Source: Xylocopa sonorina
Lineage: Eukaryota > Arthropoda > Insecta > Hymenoptera > Apidae
Reading direction: 5' to 3'
Length of the DNA: 64,000 bases
NCBI RefSeq assembly: GCF_050948175.1
Contig: NC_135199.1
Span: 13,706,501-13,770,500 of the forward strand
Both the position numbers and the translations under genes were made by a program. The first letter of the stretch is position 1. The number at the start of each line of letters is the position of its first letter. The notes beneath the pieces were generated by a model. It had not been told where the DNA came from, ran no database searches, and worked only from the letters and a program-made list of their open reading frames with translations. This document shows, piece by piece, positions 36,674 to 48,586 of this stretch.

Positions 36674-37863
36674 ATGTTTCTTCTTTCTCTTTATACATAT
36701 ATAGATATATATATATATATGAATAATTGTGAAGATCAACTGAAAACCAAAGGGAAACTGAAATGTACGTATGTGTGCCTTTCTGCAAAGTGTCTTCTTA
36801 ATAAGAGACTGATTTTATTCTACTATCGAAATAAAACTAAAGCAATACATTTCTTTTTGTATCCCGTTCTTTTTTTATCTTTAGTTTTTAATTAAATGCC
36901 TTTTATATAGGCTTGTTTACACACATCTGGCAGTATCTAGGTAAACGAAACAAAAATTCTCCCTTAATCTCCAATTTACTTAATACGAATGTCTCGTCTT
37001 TGCGTCATCTATAAAGTTTAAGATTTCTTTTGCTACCATGAATTATTAACGATTTAATAATTATTCATATCAATCTGATCTGTTATCTTTTAACTGACTA
37101 GACTATAACTTTTTTCATTTCTTTAATAAATTATAGGAAAAATGTATCAACATTTATGGTAGATCACGATAGTACAGTAAAACTTGTTGGAACGTTTGCA
37201 TTGAATTACTTTAAAGTATATATAATGCCATCGAGCAATGAGAGAAGAAAAAACATTTTTCTTTTTTTTCGAATGATGTTTAATTTTTACGAAAACTGAG
37301 CAGAAGTCGAGAATAGATTGCCGAAAATTGTATTAGCGTATTTGCGAAATTTGTGCATCCACGTATACTTAAATAACTAGGTATAATCTAAATTATACGG
37401 TATTCAGTCTAGCGTAGGTTATAAAATAGGTAGGTAATTAAAAAAAATCTCACCGATACGTTAGTACGGTTTTCACGAATAAAAAGAATAGAAATAAAAA
37501 TAGAACTGCATCCATGTTTACGCGTCACTGGGTTAAGTGGGAGAGTAGAAGAGTTAATACTTTACAGACATCGATTATTCGCATTGTCGGATTAAAATTT
37601 ACTAGTTAGTTCAGGAGTGAAAGAGATTGAAATCAAAACATGTTATTACCATACGTATATACATATATACGTTCGTCAAAGTTAGGAATTTACATAACTT
37701 TCACCTTACAATGCACATTTTGTATAGAAAATGAGAGCTAAGAATTAAATTTATGTTCATTTAACGGTTTCATTTACACCTTTCCTTTCCGTCTTCATTT
37801 GGTACTATAATTCATTTTTTAGTAACATCTTTTGCAAGTTTGCGCACAACAATGTGTAATTAA
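36674..37863. other. Convergent intergenic interval between SKP2 and ATAD3
   Basis: This is A+T-rich sequence between two convergent genes, containing both 3' UTRs. I see no open frame or repeat worth annotating beyond a short (TA)n at 36704-36720. Confidence 0.6.
36830..36835 (+). terminator. Candidate SKP2 polyadenylation signal AATAAA
   Basis: A canonical AATAAA lies about 160 nt after the SKP2 stop codon and is followed by a T-rich stretch. Confidence 0.5.
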
Positions 37864-40253
37864 CTAAGCAGTTGCGACAGAAATTGTTTTTGATGGCGTT
37901 TCGACTACAGTCTTGGGTTTTTCAACTTCCTCTATGCCTAATTCAGTTTCAGTGGCGTAAATCGACTTCGACTCTTGTTTTTCTTGTTCACTCTGCCATT
38001 GTACCTGTAATAGAGGAAACGAAAAGAAGAGATAGAATATTTAACGTTAAAAGGAAAAAGGTGTAAGAAAATTGTTAAAATAACTATTAAACATTGTTTA
38101 AAAATGGTCACCTTCTGTCTATGTTGCTTAACAGCCTCTTTGCACTTCTCGATGATCATTTGTTCCGTTAGTACGCCATCTTCCGAAGCATACGCTGCTG
38201 CCTGCCAAGTGACACCTAACTTTGCTAGTTCTCTTCCAGACATTCCCTCGGTTATTTCGGCTACTTTACTACAAAGCGCACCGTAATCGAACTGCGCGAC
38301 TTTTAACCTCTTGTTACCTTCGATAGCCGGTTGAAGAACAAATTTATCGAAATAAAGTCGAACTAAACGTTCACGTTCCTCCCGACCTGGTAAGCGAAAC
38401 TCTACCATCTCGTCTAATCTGTCGTTCACCGCCCAATCGAATTGTTCCGGAGTATTAGAAGCGAGAACTAACATGAACTTGTTGCTCTGCTCCCCAGTCC
38501 TATAGAGGAATGCGTTTAACATCGCTCGCAAATCTTCGGAGATATGTTCGCTCGATCGCTTCCTTAAAAAGGCATCCGCCTCGTCGATGAAAAGCAGAAG
38601 CCCCTTTCTGGAGGTGGTCGCCCAATCGAAGACTTTGTGAATAGCGGTTACGCCGTCCCGACCTAGCGGCGCTAAATCGCCGCCAGTTACGATAGCGTAA
38701 TCCATGCCGGAATGCTCCGCTAGTTTCTTAGCGAACATTGTCTTACCGGTCCCAGGCGGTCCGTGCATCAATATATTTCTATACATTCCACGATTTTGTT
38801 TCGTATTTTTCGTAGCTATCGCAATATCGCGTAATCTTTCTTCGAGCTTTGGAGCCAAAACAACACCGGACAAAGCATCGGTCTGTTTCGTTTTTAGTTT
38901 CTTCGCTGCTTGAATGGGATGCCGTAACGTGTCCAATACTGTGAATCGAGACGTCTCTCGAACTAACGATGGTTTCCCTAGTCGCGATTCTATGTACCGC
39001 GCTGCTACACCAGTTGTACCTTTCGCCGTGTACACACCGAAAGCCAATAAGGATAGACCACCAGCTGCGGCGACGATCTTATCCCAGTCCTGGAGAAAAG
39101 TTGTGACACCGGTGCCCAATACAGAACCGGCGGTTCTGAAACGATCATCAATCAATAATATAATATAATATAATATAATATAATATAATATAATATAATA
39201 TAATACAAAATAATGTGTAATATTTTATTATAGCTATATTATAAAGCTAATTTTTCTCTTCCATTCTCGCATGCGTTATTTATTTAGTTCTACTGTACTC
39301 ACTTTATAGATTCCAATACCGTGACGCGTTTCTCGGATGCTTTCACTCTGATTTTCTCTATATTCAGATCTTGATTCTCTCTGTCGATCTTTGCTTTCGC
39401 TTTAACTTCTGCCTCCAATTTCTTCATTTCGTTCCTATGCCTCAATTCCATTTCGTGCTCTATCGTCGCTTTTCGCATAGCTTCTTGTTTCGCTACGGAT
39501 TCTTCCTGTCTCCTCAAATTTTCATCGTTCATTCTCTGCTGTTGTATCAGTTGATCGTCGTACCGTTTCCTTGCCAACTGATCTTGATACTGAGCTCGCA
39601 TCTGATGTTGTTTCGTTTCTTCTTGCAAAACCTTTCTTCTCTCTTCCCCTTCTATACGTTTTTGCTCTCCCTTCATTTGCTCTATGGTGGCCTCGTACTT
39701 TTTCGCTTCCGCTTGCCTTTCCATTTGTTTGGTAGTCTCTTGCAGTTTAGAGAGTTCCAACGCTTCTTTGGCATGCGCTACAGAAACGACAGGCTAATCA
39801 TCAGAACTTTTTGTGTTCCCCTACGATTTCGCTTATGAACTATTATAAATTATTATAAACTATGTATCTCGCGATAAATCTTTCGCGTCTGGTAAAAGTG
39901 GTAAAATTTTAAGAAAGATTTTGACATTGCATCATCGTAGAATCGGAGAACACGAGGTTCTTAACCTAACAAATCGCTTACGTAACTTTGTGCAACTTTG
40001 ATAAACCGACTAGTTTAATAAAAGTAATAAAAGAAATCGTACTAGATTTTTCGAGCTCTTTAGCAGCGGCCGCTGCTCTTTCCAAGGCACTCGAATCGAA
40101 TCGATACGGTTCCATTTGAGAAATCCTGGTTGATGGTGGTGTACGAGCATCATCTCCGCCGCCGCCGCCGCCAGCCGCACCGGGTACCGATGGTTGAATA
40201 AATTGAGAAAAGTCTTGCGGTTGTGCGTTACGATATCCAAAAAGCCACGACAT
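37864..40253 (-). CDS. bor: ATAD3 (belphegor), mitochondrial AAA+ ATPase
   Basis: Four exons on the minus strand: 40253-40043, 39777-39303, 39135-38112 and 38004-37864 (1851 nt, 616 residues). ATAD3 spans the inner mitochondrial membrane and is tied to nucleoid organisation, cristae and cholesterol handling. The start MSWLFGY matches the family N terminus, followed by a Gly/Pro-rich segment. Residues about 72-225 form a Glu/Gln/Arg-rich coiled coil (RAQYQDQLARKRYDDQL). VLESIKTAGSVLGTG leads to a membrane segment at about 248-264 (KIVAAAGGLSLLAFGVY). The AAA+ core has Walker A GPPGTGKT (354-361) and Walker B LLLFIDEAD (408-416), with the family block RLGKPSLVRETSR before it. The tail is acidic and short. 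Length and motif order are those of the family, and nothing looks broken. Confidence 0.97.
39151..39205. repeat. (AATAT)n pentanucleotide array in an ATAD3 intron
   Basis: About ten tandem copies of a 5 bp A+T unit lie in the intron between the coiled-coil exon and the AAA+ exon, starting about 16 bp from the ATAD3 acceptor (minus strand). Confidence 0.9.
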
Positions 40254-40522
40254 CGTTCTCACCACTATCTAACTATTTAATACCTTCGAGAATGTCTCTG
40301 CCTCTTTACGTTTAATACTCTCTCCGTTTAGTACCTTATCACTGCTATGAGTTACCACGTGCACTGCTACCGTGAAAACTGAAACAAATGGACTCTGGAC
40401 CGAATCCTCTCCTCTTGTGTTTTATCTAAACATCGAAATCCATCGAGATTCATTCACCGACGAATAAAAAATTTCATTATTACATTTCAAACAACGTATC
40501 GATCAAGTTTAGATTTCATACA

Positions 40523-40566
<44 letters not shown>

Positions 40567-40725
40567 TCTCTCTCTCTATCCGCGTATATACATTATACAT
40601 TCGTACGATTAAAAATCTATCAAACTATTCATTTATTTATATACCTACTTACGTTCCATTATTTTCTTCTCTATAATACGAACGTCCATTTTCGTTTCTG
40701 TACATATCTACAACGTTAATTTTGT

Positions 40726-40786
<61 letters not shown>

Positions 40787-41432
40787 CATATATATGAACA
40801 TATGTATACAACAACGATGGATGATAACGATGATACGTATAGTTGAAGATGTAGGAAGCAACTCAACCATAGACGAGCGATACACTACAATGCAGATCTA
40901 ACGCGTAATCTATTCATTTTCATTTCGCATTTTATTTGGCAATTTCTGTGTTACTCGGATAGCTTTCACAGTTCCATGCAGAGTAAATATAGTAAATATA
41001 GTAAATATTGTATAATATATTTAACATTGGAAACGAATCGATTGAGAAGAGAAGAGAAGAGAAGAGAAGAGAAGAGCGTATGCCGTTTCTCGTAGCGTCC
41101 GCGGGAGGCAACACAGTGCGGTTTACGGTTTACGGAAGTGTATCGCCGTAAGGCTCGGAGGAAATTCACTTTCGAAATTCCGAATTACCGAATTTACCGA
41201 TTTCGTTTACGGGAAAATGAAATGCGTTGAAATTCGAGTATATTCATTTAAAGTAATTTCGAAGAAAAAGTAGAAACAACCGTCTGATCAGCCGATGAAT
41301 TTCGAAGACGGTATCTAGTATTACGTAGTAGTTGGTACATCGATAATGTCGTTGATTTTAACGCAGCAATGTTCCGGTTATTCAAGGAATGTGCTCTTTT
41401 CAAACATGGAGAGGTTACTTGTTTGAAATAAT
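40254..41432. other. Divergent intergenic region between ATAD3 and the POM121-type gene
   Basis: This roughly 1.2 kb interval must hold both promoters. It contains (CT)n at 40532-40576, (TA)n at about 40730-40779 and an (AGAAG)n-like array at 41044-41076. I see no coding sequence, and no core promoter motif that I would trust. Confidence 0.6.
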
Positions 41433-44400
41433 ATGTGGGATTTAAGAAACCGGAGTGTTATCGTGTTAGTAACTGCGTTGAGTGGGTGTGTGTTCCTTTA
41501 CAACGTTTTTGGCCCGATTTTTATTCTTACCGTTTCATCGTTCTTTACTATTTACGCCTGTTATTCTTTAATCATCAACGATAGTTTATTGTCCCGACAC
41601 GCGTTCTTATTCATTCATTATTGGAGATACCTTTCTTTCGAGCTTTACGGATACCTGGAGATTATCCTCGAGCACACATATCGGTACATTTCTCAATTTT
41701 TCGACCTCCTAAGTCGCCGTTTCCGTAAACGATACCCAATCGAAACCCACTCTCAGATGGAAAAGCATCGAGGATCGCATTATCAACTTAGTAACGATCC
41801 TTATCCGATTAGGAGAAACTCTTCTACTAATTTCGGTTCGATCGCACAGTTTAGTCCAATACCAAGGAATTCATCCAAGGCTAATATATCAAACGATATT
41901 GGCCCCAATGTTAACTTTTATCACAATTCTGGCCATTCGACGTACGATCGCAGCTCCTCCGCCACCAAGCATACTTCGACGCCAATGTTCTCGTCGACCA
42001 AAGAGGGATTGGAGAACCAGATGCTCGACTCGTCGTCTGGCGATCGAACGATACCAAGAGGAGGAGTATCTTTTCTGTACGGACAGAGTCACGCCGCGTC
42101 TCCTAAAGAAAATGCAACGTACTTCGGCATACAACAATCCTCGTGGGGCTCTTGCGTAAATCTTAAGCCGGATACAAACACGGGAGAGCGAAAAGTCGCA
42201 GGACCCTTATCGACATCGACTAGACACAATATAGACCCAAAGTAAATAGTAAATTCGTTTACTTTTCAAACTATTGTCGCATCCTAGGCTTCGCCATATT
42301 TCCAGTGGCTGGCAAATAAGATTTTAACTTCTTTACAGAATATATATAGATGTAACGTCGCCAGGACTCGCAACTCGATTGACTAAATACGCGGCGGAGG
42401 CCAGCAACAAACTAACTCATCAATCTCAGTATCGTGTGGGCCAATTTCCGAAAGTAAATCTTCGTGCTAGTCCAGTTCCAGTCATAAACGCCAAGTCTGT
42501 AAAAACGAGAACACCTGTCACCGTTAGAGTCGCACCGCCTCGTACCATTCGATATTCCCCGCCATCGAGGCAGAACGTTCTGACTAATTTTTGTTATTTG
42601 GACAACGACTGTATCTCGTCCAACGACGGTGCTCATGCTTTAAGAGAAATATCATTGAAACGACACGCGTCCAGGGACGATGTAACATCGGACTTGGCTA
42701 AGAAGCAGCGAACAGACGCCCTTGCTAGTAGGAAATTTGAGATACCGGATGAGACGAAGCAGAAAAGAAGCAGAGAAGAATCCCTGAAGTCGGAAGAAGA
42801 TATTTCACCGCAAAGTAAAGCCGTACGACCAGTTAAGCGTACTAAGACACCGTCGTGTTACGATATCATTAATTCGCTTAGTTCTAGCAAGCACGTTGTC
42901 TCCGGCGTCAAAAGAAAAGCTAGTAAGTAATAGAACCAATTTCTGATGTAATACGTATTATAATAATGCGTTTATTACCGTACTTATTGTGTGCTGATTT
43001 TTTGTCTTTTCTTTCTTTTTTTTTTTTTTCTTTTTTTTCTCCCCCTCTAAGGAGATTTTTCACGTAGTGGTACACCAGATTTCGAAAAGCACTTCAAATC
43101 ATTGGAATCCGTTCAGAATGCTGATCCCCAAACACCATCGCCACAAGTTTCGAATGCAAGTCCGAGACGTTATGATCGTCAACTAACGGAGAAGGGATAT
43201 AACGCGGATACTTGTTACTACGTTGATAAACTGCAAGAACACTCACCGTTAAAGGGAATTTTGAAAACCAAGAAGAGAAACTCGGACAATGGAAACTCGG
43301 AGGATAAACACATCAACGGGAATTATTCGAACGTGCAGAATGGTGAAAAGAATCGACCGGCGGAATCTATCGAGTCGATAGAATCGAGCAAATTGACGCA
43401 TAAATTATTTATGAAAGCGGAACCAGAGAGGAATGAGAAGTTACGGATGCTGGTCGAAGAGCAGGGCAACATACGGGCGAAATTCACTACCGACGATGTG
43501 GAAGAGATAAAAAGAGAAGACATTGCAGATATGCGACAAACAAGTATGAAGGCGAGACTACAGAGTATGTTTGACGCCATATCTGGTAAAGGTAAGTAAA
43601 TTTCATGTCGCGATGCGTTGCGTCGGGTTTTAACATTCGTTCAACTATTCGTTTCCGCATTTTTAGCAACGAGTCAAATTAATCCAGACGTGGTGATTCA
43701 AGCGGAGGAAGTAAATGTAGTCAAGTCTGTCGCGTGTCCTGTGATGTGCGCGACGCTTAATTCCTCGACTACCACTACAAATGTTAATACTGTCCCAATA
43801 TCCACGTCGGCCGTAGCCCCTAGTCCGGGTACCGGCGAATCGGTTATAAAATCGCCAAAGCATGTGGCTTTCAATTTACCAACCAAGGAAACCTCTTCAA
43901 GTGCGAGCATTCAATTCCAGGGTAACGCTGGACCGTTCGAGAAGAAAACCGAACCGAGCGTTTCATCCACCGTAACGGATAAGACAACCGCTACTGTGCA
44001 ATCAACCGTTTCGAAACTTGAACACGCTGCTGTTTCGAGTACAAGTACGATCGTTCCGACCAGTTTGAACGTACAAACTAGCGATTTAAACAAATCAACT
44101 TCAAACACATTAGCGACAAGTGGCTTGTCGACGCATACCACGTTTACGCTTGCTGGTACACCGACGAGTAACAAGCAGCTACCTCTACTCGCTGCCTCTA
44201 CGACGAAAAATATTTTTGGAACCGTTGCCACCGTCGCCTCGACAAGTTTGGCCGTTTCGACGAACCTAGCTGTCGCAACTGACACGAAAAATATTTCGCA
44301 GGACACAAAGGTCACCGCGTCGAATTCAAATTTACCAGCCGCATGTAGCGGCAACGTGATATTCGCATCGTCGAACACGACGGTGGTCACCGATAGGAAC

Positions 44401-45906
44401 GAGCGGAATGCGAACGCGATGCCGTTTACCAGTGCCACGTGTATCGTTAGCTCCCAGATCGCGGGAACCACCGTGAACACGTCGACTCCGTTGTTCACCT
44501 TTGGGAACAAAATCGGTAATTCATCGACGAATTCGAAATCCGAGGGATTTTTATTCAATTCGGTAGGAAATACGTCGCAAACTGGCGGATCATTTGGATG
44601 TTTGGAGACATCGCGGCAGATTGCCTCGAATACAAATCACAATAATGGTAACGCTCAAGCGAATCATATCACGACCACGAGTGGTAAAACCAGCTCGTCG
44701 ACAAGCCCGACGTTTAGTTTTCGGCCCGCAGCCACGTCGGTCACTTCCTCCACGTCCGACGGCAAGCGTGGCTTTTCTTTCGGTAACAGTTCGATCATGA
44801 CAACCAACGCGGCTAGTGGAAGCTCGAATCCAACAAGCTCGCTGTTCGCCATTGCGAATAACAATTTAACGAGCCAAAACTTTCCACCGGAATCGTCCAC
44901 CTGTACCGTTAATCAGTTCCCTTCAAGTAACGCAAGTACTTCGAGTATATTCGCTAATTCCTCGTCCGGTCCGTCATTGATCTTTGGAGCAACGACAACG
45001 TCTAACCAGCCAATTTTTGGCACAACTTCCATCCTAAGCTCCTCCACTGGATTCGCTTCGACGAACGCGATGCCGATATTCTCGAACACAAATTCCACTT
45101 CCGTGCCGGTATTTGGTTCGAATGCCAGCACACCCGCTGCTTCGGTTATAGCCACCAGCGGAACGAATGCCGCCGCCGCCGCCGCCGCTGCTGGTACTTT
45201 GTTCTCACCCGCAAACTCGACTACCACTTCGGCAACCACCTTCCCTACGACGACCAACATTTTTGGCCAAGTTAATTCCTCCTCACCAATTACGAGCTTT
45301 AAAACTAATTCAGGAGTATTTGGAAGTAACAACGGTTCAACGTTGTTCGGCTCGCAAACAACAACACCGTCCACGTTTGGCAGCTCGAATGTATCGAACA
45401 ACTCGCAAGTCGTCTCCGCTTTTAGCGGTAAAAATGTTTCCATGGGTAACACCTCGTCAGTGGGGGGTTTTGGCGCTTCGGCCGCTACCGTATCTGGGTT
45501 TAGATCGCAAAATCAAGAGAAAGAGAACCCAGGAGGTCAAGGGTCCAGCTCGCAGAATCTGAATGTCGTCGGAAGTTCGATATTCGGAGGTGAGAACACC
45601 GCTGTCACCGTCTTCGGGGTCTCATCAAATCCTACAAGTTCCGGCCCGTTCAACTCTGTGTCCACCTCGAACAACATGTTCAACACCGGGCAGAACACTA
45701 CCCCTTCGTCCAACACGACATTCGGCACGACGACTACTAGCAACGCAGGAAACGGTCCACCAGCGTTCGGTGATGCCAATAAAATTTCACCATTCGGAGG
45801 AGCGCAACCCTCGGCGTTTGGACACCCAGTTTCGAACACGTCCACGTCTGTCTTTGGAAACGCAAACGCAAACGCAAACGCAAACGCGAATAATGAAACT
45901 AACAAT

Positions 45907-45951
<45 letters not shown>

Positions 45952-46377
45952 AACAACAGTAATAACACCGGCATATTTACCTTCGGATCAAATCAGAAGC
46001 CACCGCAACAGAGTACCACTTCGTTTTCTTTTGGCACCAACAGCATTACCAATAACAGCGCTGCTGTTTCCACCGCTACTTCCACACCTTTCCAGTTTGG
46101 CACGATAACTTCGAATTCAGGTACAATTATTCATAATCTAGTCAATGTTAATTAATCACCATCTTCGTTCGTCTCCATACGTTTACGTATTTACATATTT
46201 ATATATAATTCAGCTACAGGATTTAATTTCTCCGCACCGTCAACAACTCCATCCGTTAACTTTGGAGCAACGAGTTCCACGGCGACGTTCAATGCTTCCA
46301 CACCAGGCATGTTCAGCATTGGAAGTGGCTCTATCGCGCCAAGATCCCGAAACATTCGAACCAGGAAACAGAGATGA
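41433..46377 (+). CDS. POM121: POM121-type transmembrane FG nucleoporin
   Basis: Five exons: 41433-42241, 42339-42922, 43052-43591, 43667-46120 and 46214-46377 (4551 nt, 1516 residues). The order of elements is that of POM121: an N-terminal hydrophobic anchor (about residues 8-48, possibly two passes), a basic region with candidate nuclear-localisation motifs (LREISLKRHASRDD, KKQRTD, RPVKRTKTPS, GVKRKA), then about 850 residues of Ser/Thr/Asn-rich sequence with FG-type repeats (IFG, VFGS, FGATT, FSFG, FTFG), and a C terminus FSIGSGSIAPRSRNIRTRK that resembles the end of vertebrate POM121. The protein would anchor in the pore membrane and contribute to the permeability barrier; this is family knowledge. 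A poly-Ala run, an Asn-Ala hexamer run and a poly-Asn run interrupt the FG region. Vertebrate and insect proteins differ greatly in length, so the name is by architecture. Confidence 0.85.
45862..45960 (+). repeat. Coding (AACGCA)n and (AAC)n repeats in the nucleoporin
   Basis: Tandem AACGCA units encode alternating Asn-Ala, followed by a run of about 15 or more AAC codons encoding poly-Asn. Both sit between FG motifs of the POM121-type protein and are likely to vary in length. Confidence 0.9.
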
Positions 46378-48035
46378 TGGAGAATGTAAATCCGACTAGA
46401 TTCTCCCAGAATATTTTTGCATTCGACTACTTTGTAACATCGTAATCCTTGCACCAGAATTTTATCAGAATTGGTATCGAACTGGCATCGAACTGGCGAC
46501 TTTTTCAGTTACATCGATATTCAATTCGTTACTCGAGATATGTTTACCGTAACGGTTTAGCGGCTACATTTTTCGCGCCGTTGTTATATCTATCTCGCTT
46601 GTACATATGAGAGAAGAAATCACAGCACATTTTTATATTTATCCCTGGTTTTAAAGTCTGCCCAAAAAGAGGGTACATTGTGTTTACGTGCGCATACATG
46701 CGATACGCGCAAGCGTCTCCCGATAGTCAAATAAATCTCTAGATCGTTTTATTATTAACGAAAATCAAATGTTAAAGGTGTGCATTCATTTGCGGAACAG
46801 TAACGGGTGTGGAACTTTTAGTGCTGATCGATACGATTGTTAAAAATTGCTAACATTTTCATCAACAACCGAGTGGATATATTCAAATTGTATGTTATAT
46901 ATAACCAAGGAATAATTTTTTTTTTACAAACAGATCAAAAGTTTGTTTTAGTAATATTCCGTATAAAGAAAAGCAGATTGGTCAGATGAAAGGAAAATAG
47001 TTTTCTTTACCATTTCCATATGCATATCTTTCGATTTGCAATTCTCTTTTAATTATTTCCATTCGAATCAGCCAATCGCGAAACGCCCTTAGTTTTCGAA
47101 CATTTTACCATTCTCATTGCTCGGAGCTTGTCGAAATTCATGCTACCGTACTTGGTACTGTCAATGTTTACAAGATATGTGGATACACGTGTACGTGCAA
47201 CGCTAAATCTGGTAGCATGAAATGAAAGTCAATTTTAACTTTTTTTTTTTCTCCCCCATCAGACAGACATTTTTAATGCAAGAGCAAAATACACGATTGA
47301 ACTACGATCATTCGTATCGTTTCTTTGATAAAAATAAAAAGGTTTAAATTATGAGACGGCGAGGCAATGACGCATCGAGAGGGTAAAGAAAAATATTGGA
47401 CATGATAACGTAGATCTATGTAAGTAGGTAGGTAGTTGAGTGAAAAAAGATTAAGTCAAGTATTCGTGAGATTCGTGAGCAAACGAGATTGTATTCGATT
47501 GCAGAGCAGAAAATACACACGTAGGTAATATCGAGATGAAAGAGAGGAGATAGAGAGGTGAAGGATGTTGGGTCGCGTTCCCTAGGTCATGTTGTAAAAG
47601 ATGCGCAATTATTTTTTTTACACTTTCAGGTAGAGATGTATCTCTTTAGAGAAATGTTGTGTAAAGTTTGAAAAATATTAGTATACAATACGAATATCAA
47701 TAGCGGTCGAGAGTTCCATTTCGTACTTGCAATGGTGTTCCCTTACAACCTTTATCCTTGACTATATATTTCATTCAATGATTTATTTTTAATTAAGCGT
47801 TCCATCAAAGCATAACACGTAACATTTGTCAGACGTTACGAGTATGGTGAACGAAAAATTTTATTAGAGCCTCTATCGATGATACGTGCGTGAAACGTGT
47901 ATGTTTCTATCAATACAAATATTATTAATCCTTCTGTTCAGCAACCGTCGAAAGGATGTTGTTGACGTTTGGTGTTATTCAATAATGTTCTGGCAGAAAA
48001 TTGTAGCGTTTATCCATGTGAGAGGAAGATGAGGG

Positions 48036-48104
<69 letters not shown>

Positions 48105-48586
48105 GCCGCTTATATCCGTTGGTGATAAGGTAAGCGCATAAAAATCGAATTGTATCGTGATCGCGTTTAATGGTTCGTAATAGAAAGAAAGAATTAAAAG
48201 GGAATCGGTGAAAGGAGATGAAAAGGTTAACTAAAAGAAATAGAGGAGAACGTAATAGAAGATCGGGAGTAGTAAATGGTGGGTAGAAATGGCGCGGGCA
48301 CTCGGCCGGTCGAGAGAGCGAGCGAGCGAGTAAGCGAGCAACCGAGGAAGTAACGCGTGAATTACGTCACGTGCGTTCCGTGAAACTCTCGCCAGGATTG
48401 GTCGAACCGGTGGGTTTCTTTGCGAGGCAACCTATCGGAGAGGTTGTTAGACAGGAAGGATGTTTGTACGGTCGCCTGGAGGCGCAGCCATGTTGGGAAC
48501 ATTAGAAGGGAACCAACACCACGACCAGAAAGACGGGAACATCTAGGTTCGGCAGCGGCGTGTCTTAACACCTTAACACCACCACC
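46378..48586. other. 3' UTR of the nucleoporin gene and 5' region of the Y-box gene
   Basis: No gene is visible. A (GA)n run lies at about 48040-48090. Sequence from about 48270 is G+C-rich with GCGAGCGAGC motifs and probably includes the Y-box promoter and 5' UTR. The context of the Y-box start (ACCACCACCATGG) is a strong translation-initiation match. Confidence 0.5.
46730..46735 (+). terminator. Candidate polyadenylation signal AATAAA
   Basis: An AATAAA lies about 350 nt after the stop of the POM121-type gene. Confidence 0.35.

Noticed and set aside
43911..45452. Long minus-strand frames within the nucleoporin exon
   Set aside because: They are antisense to the FG-repeat coding frame and arise from its biased codons; hydrophobic runs mirror Ser/Thr/Asn codons.
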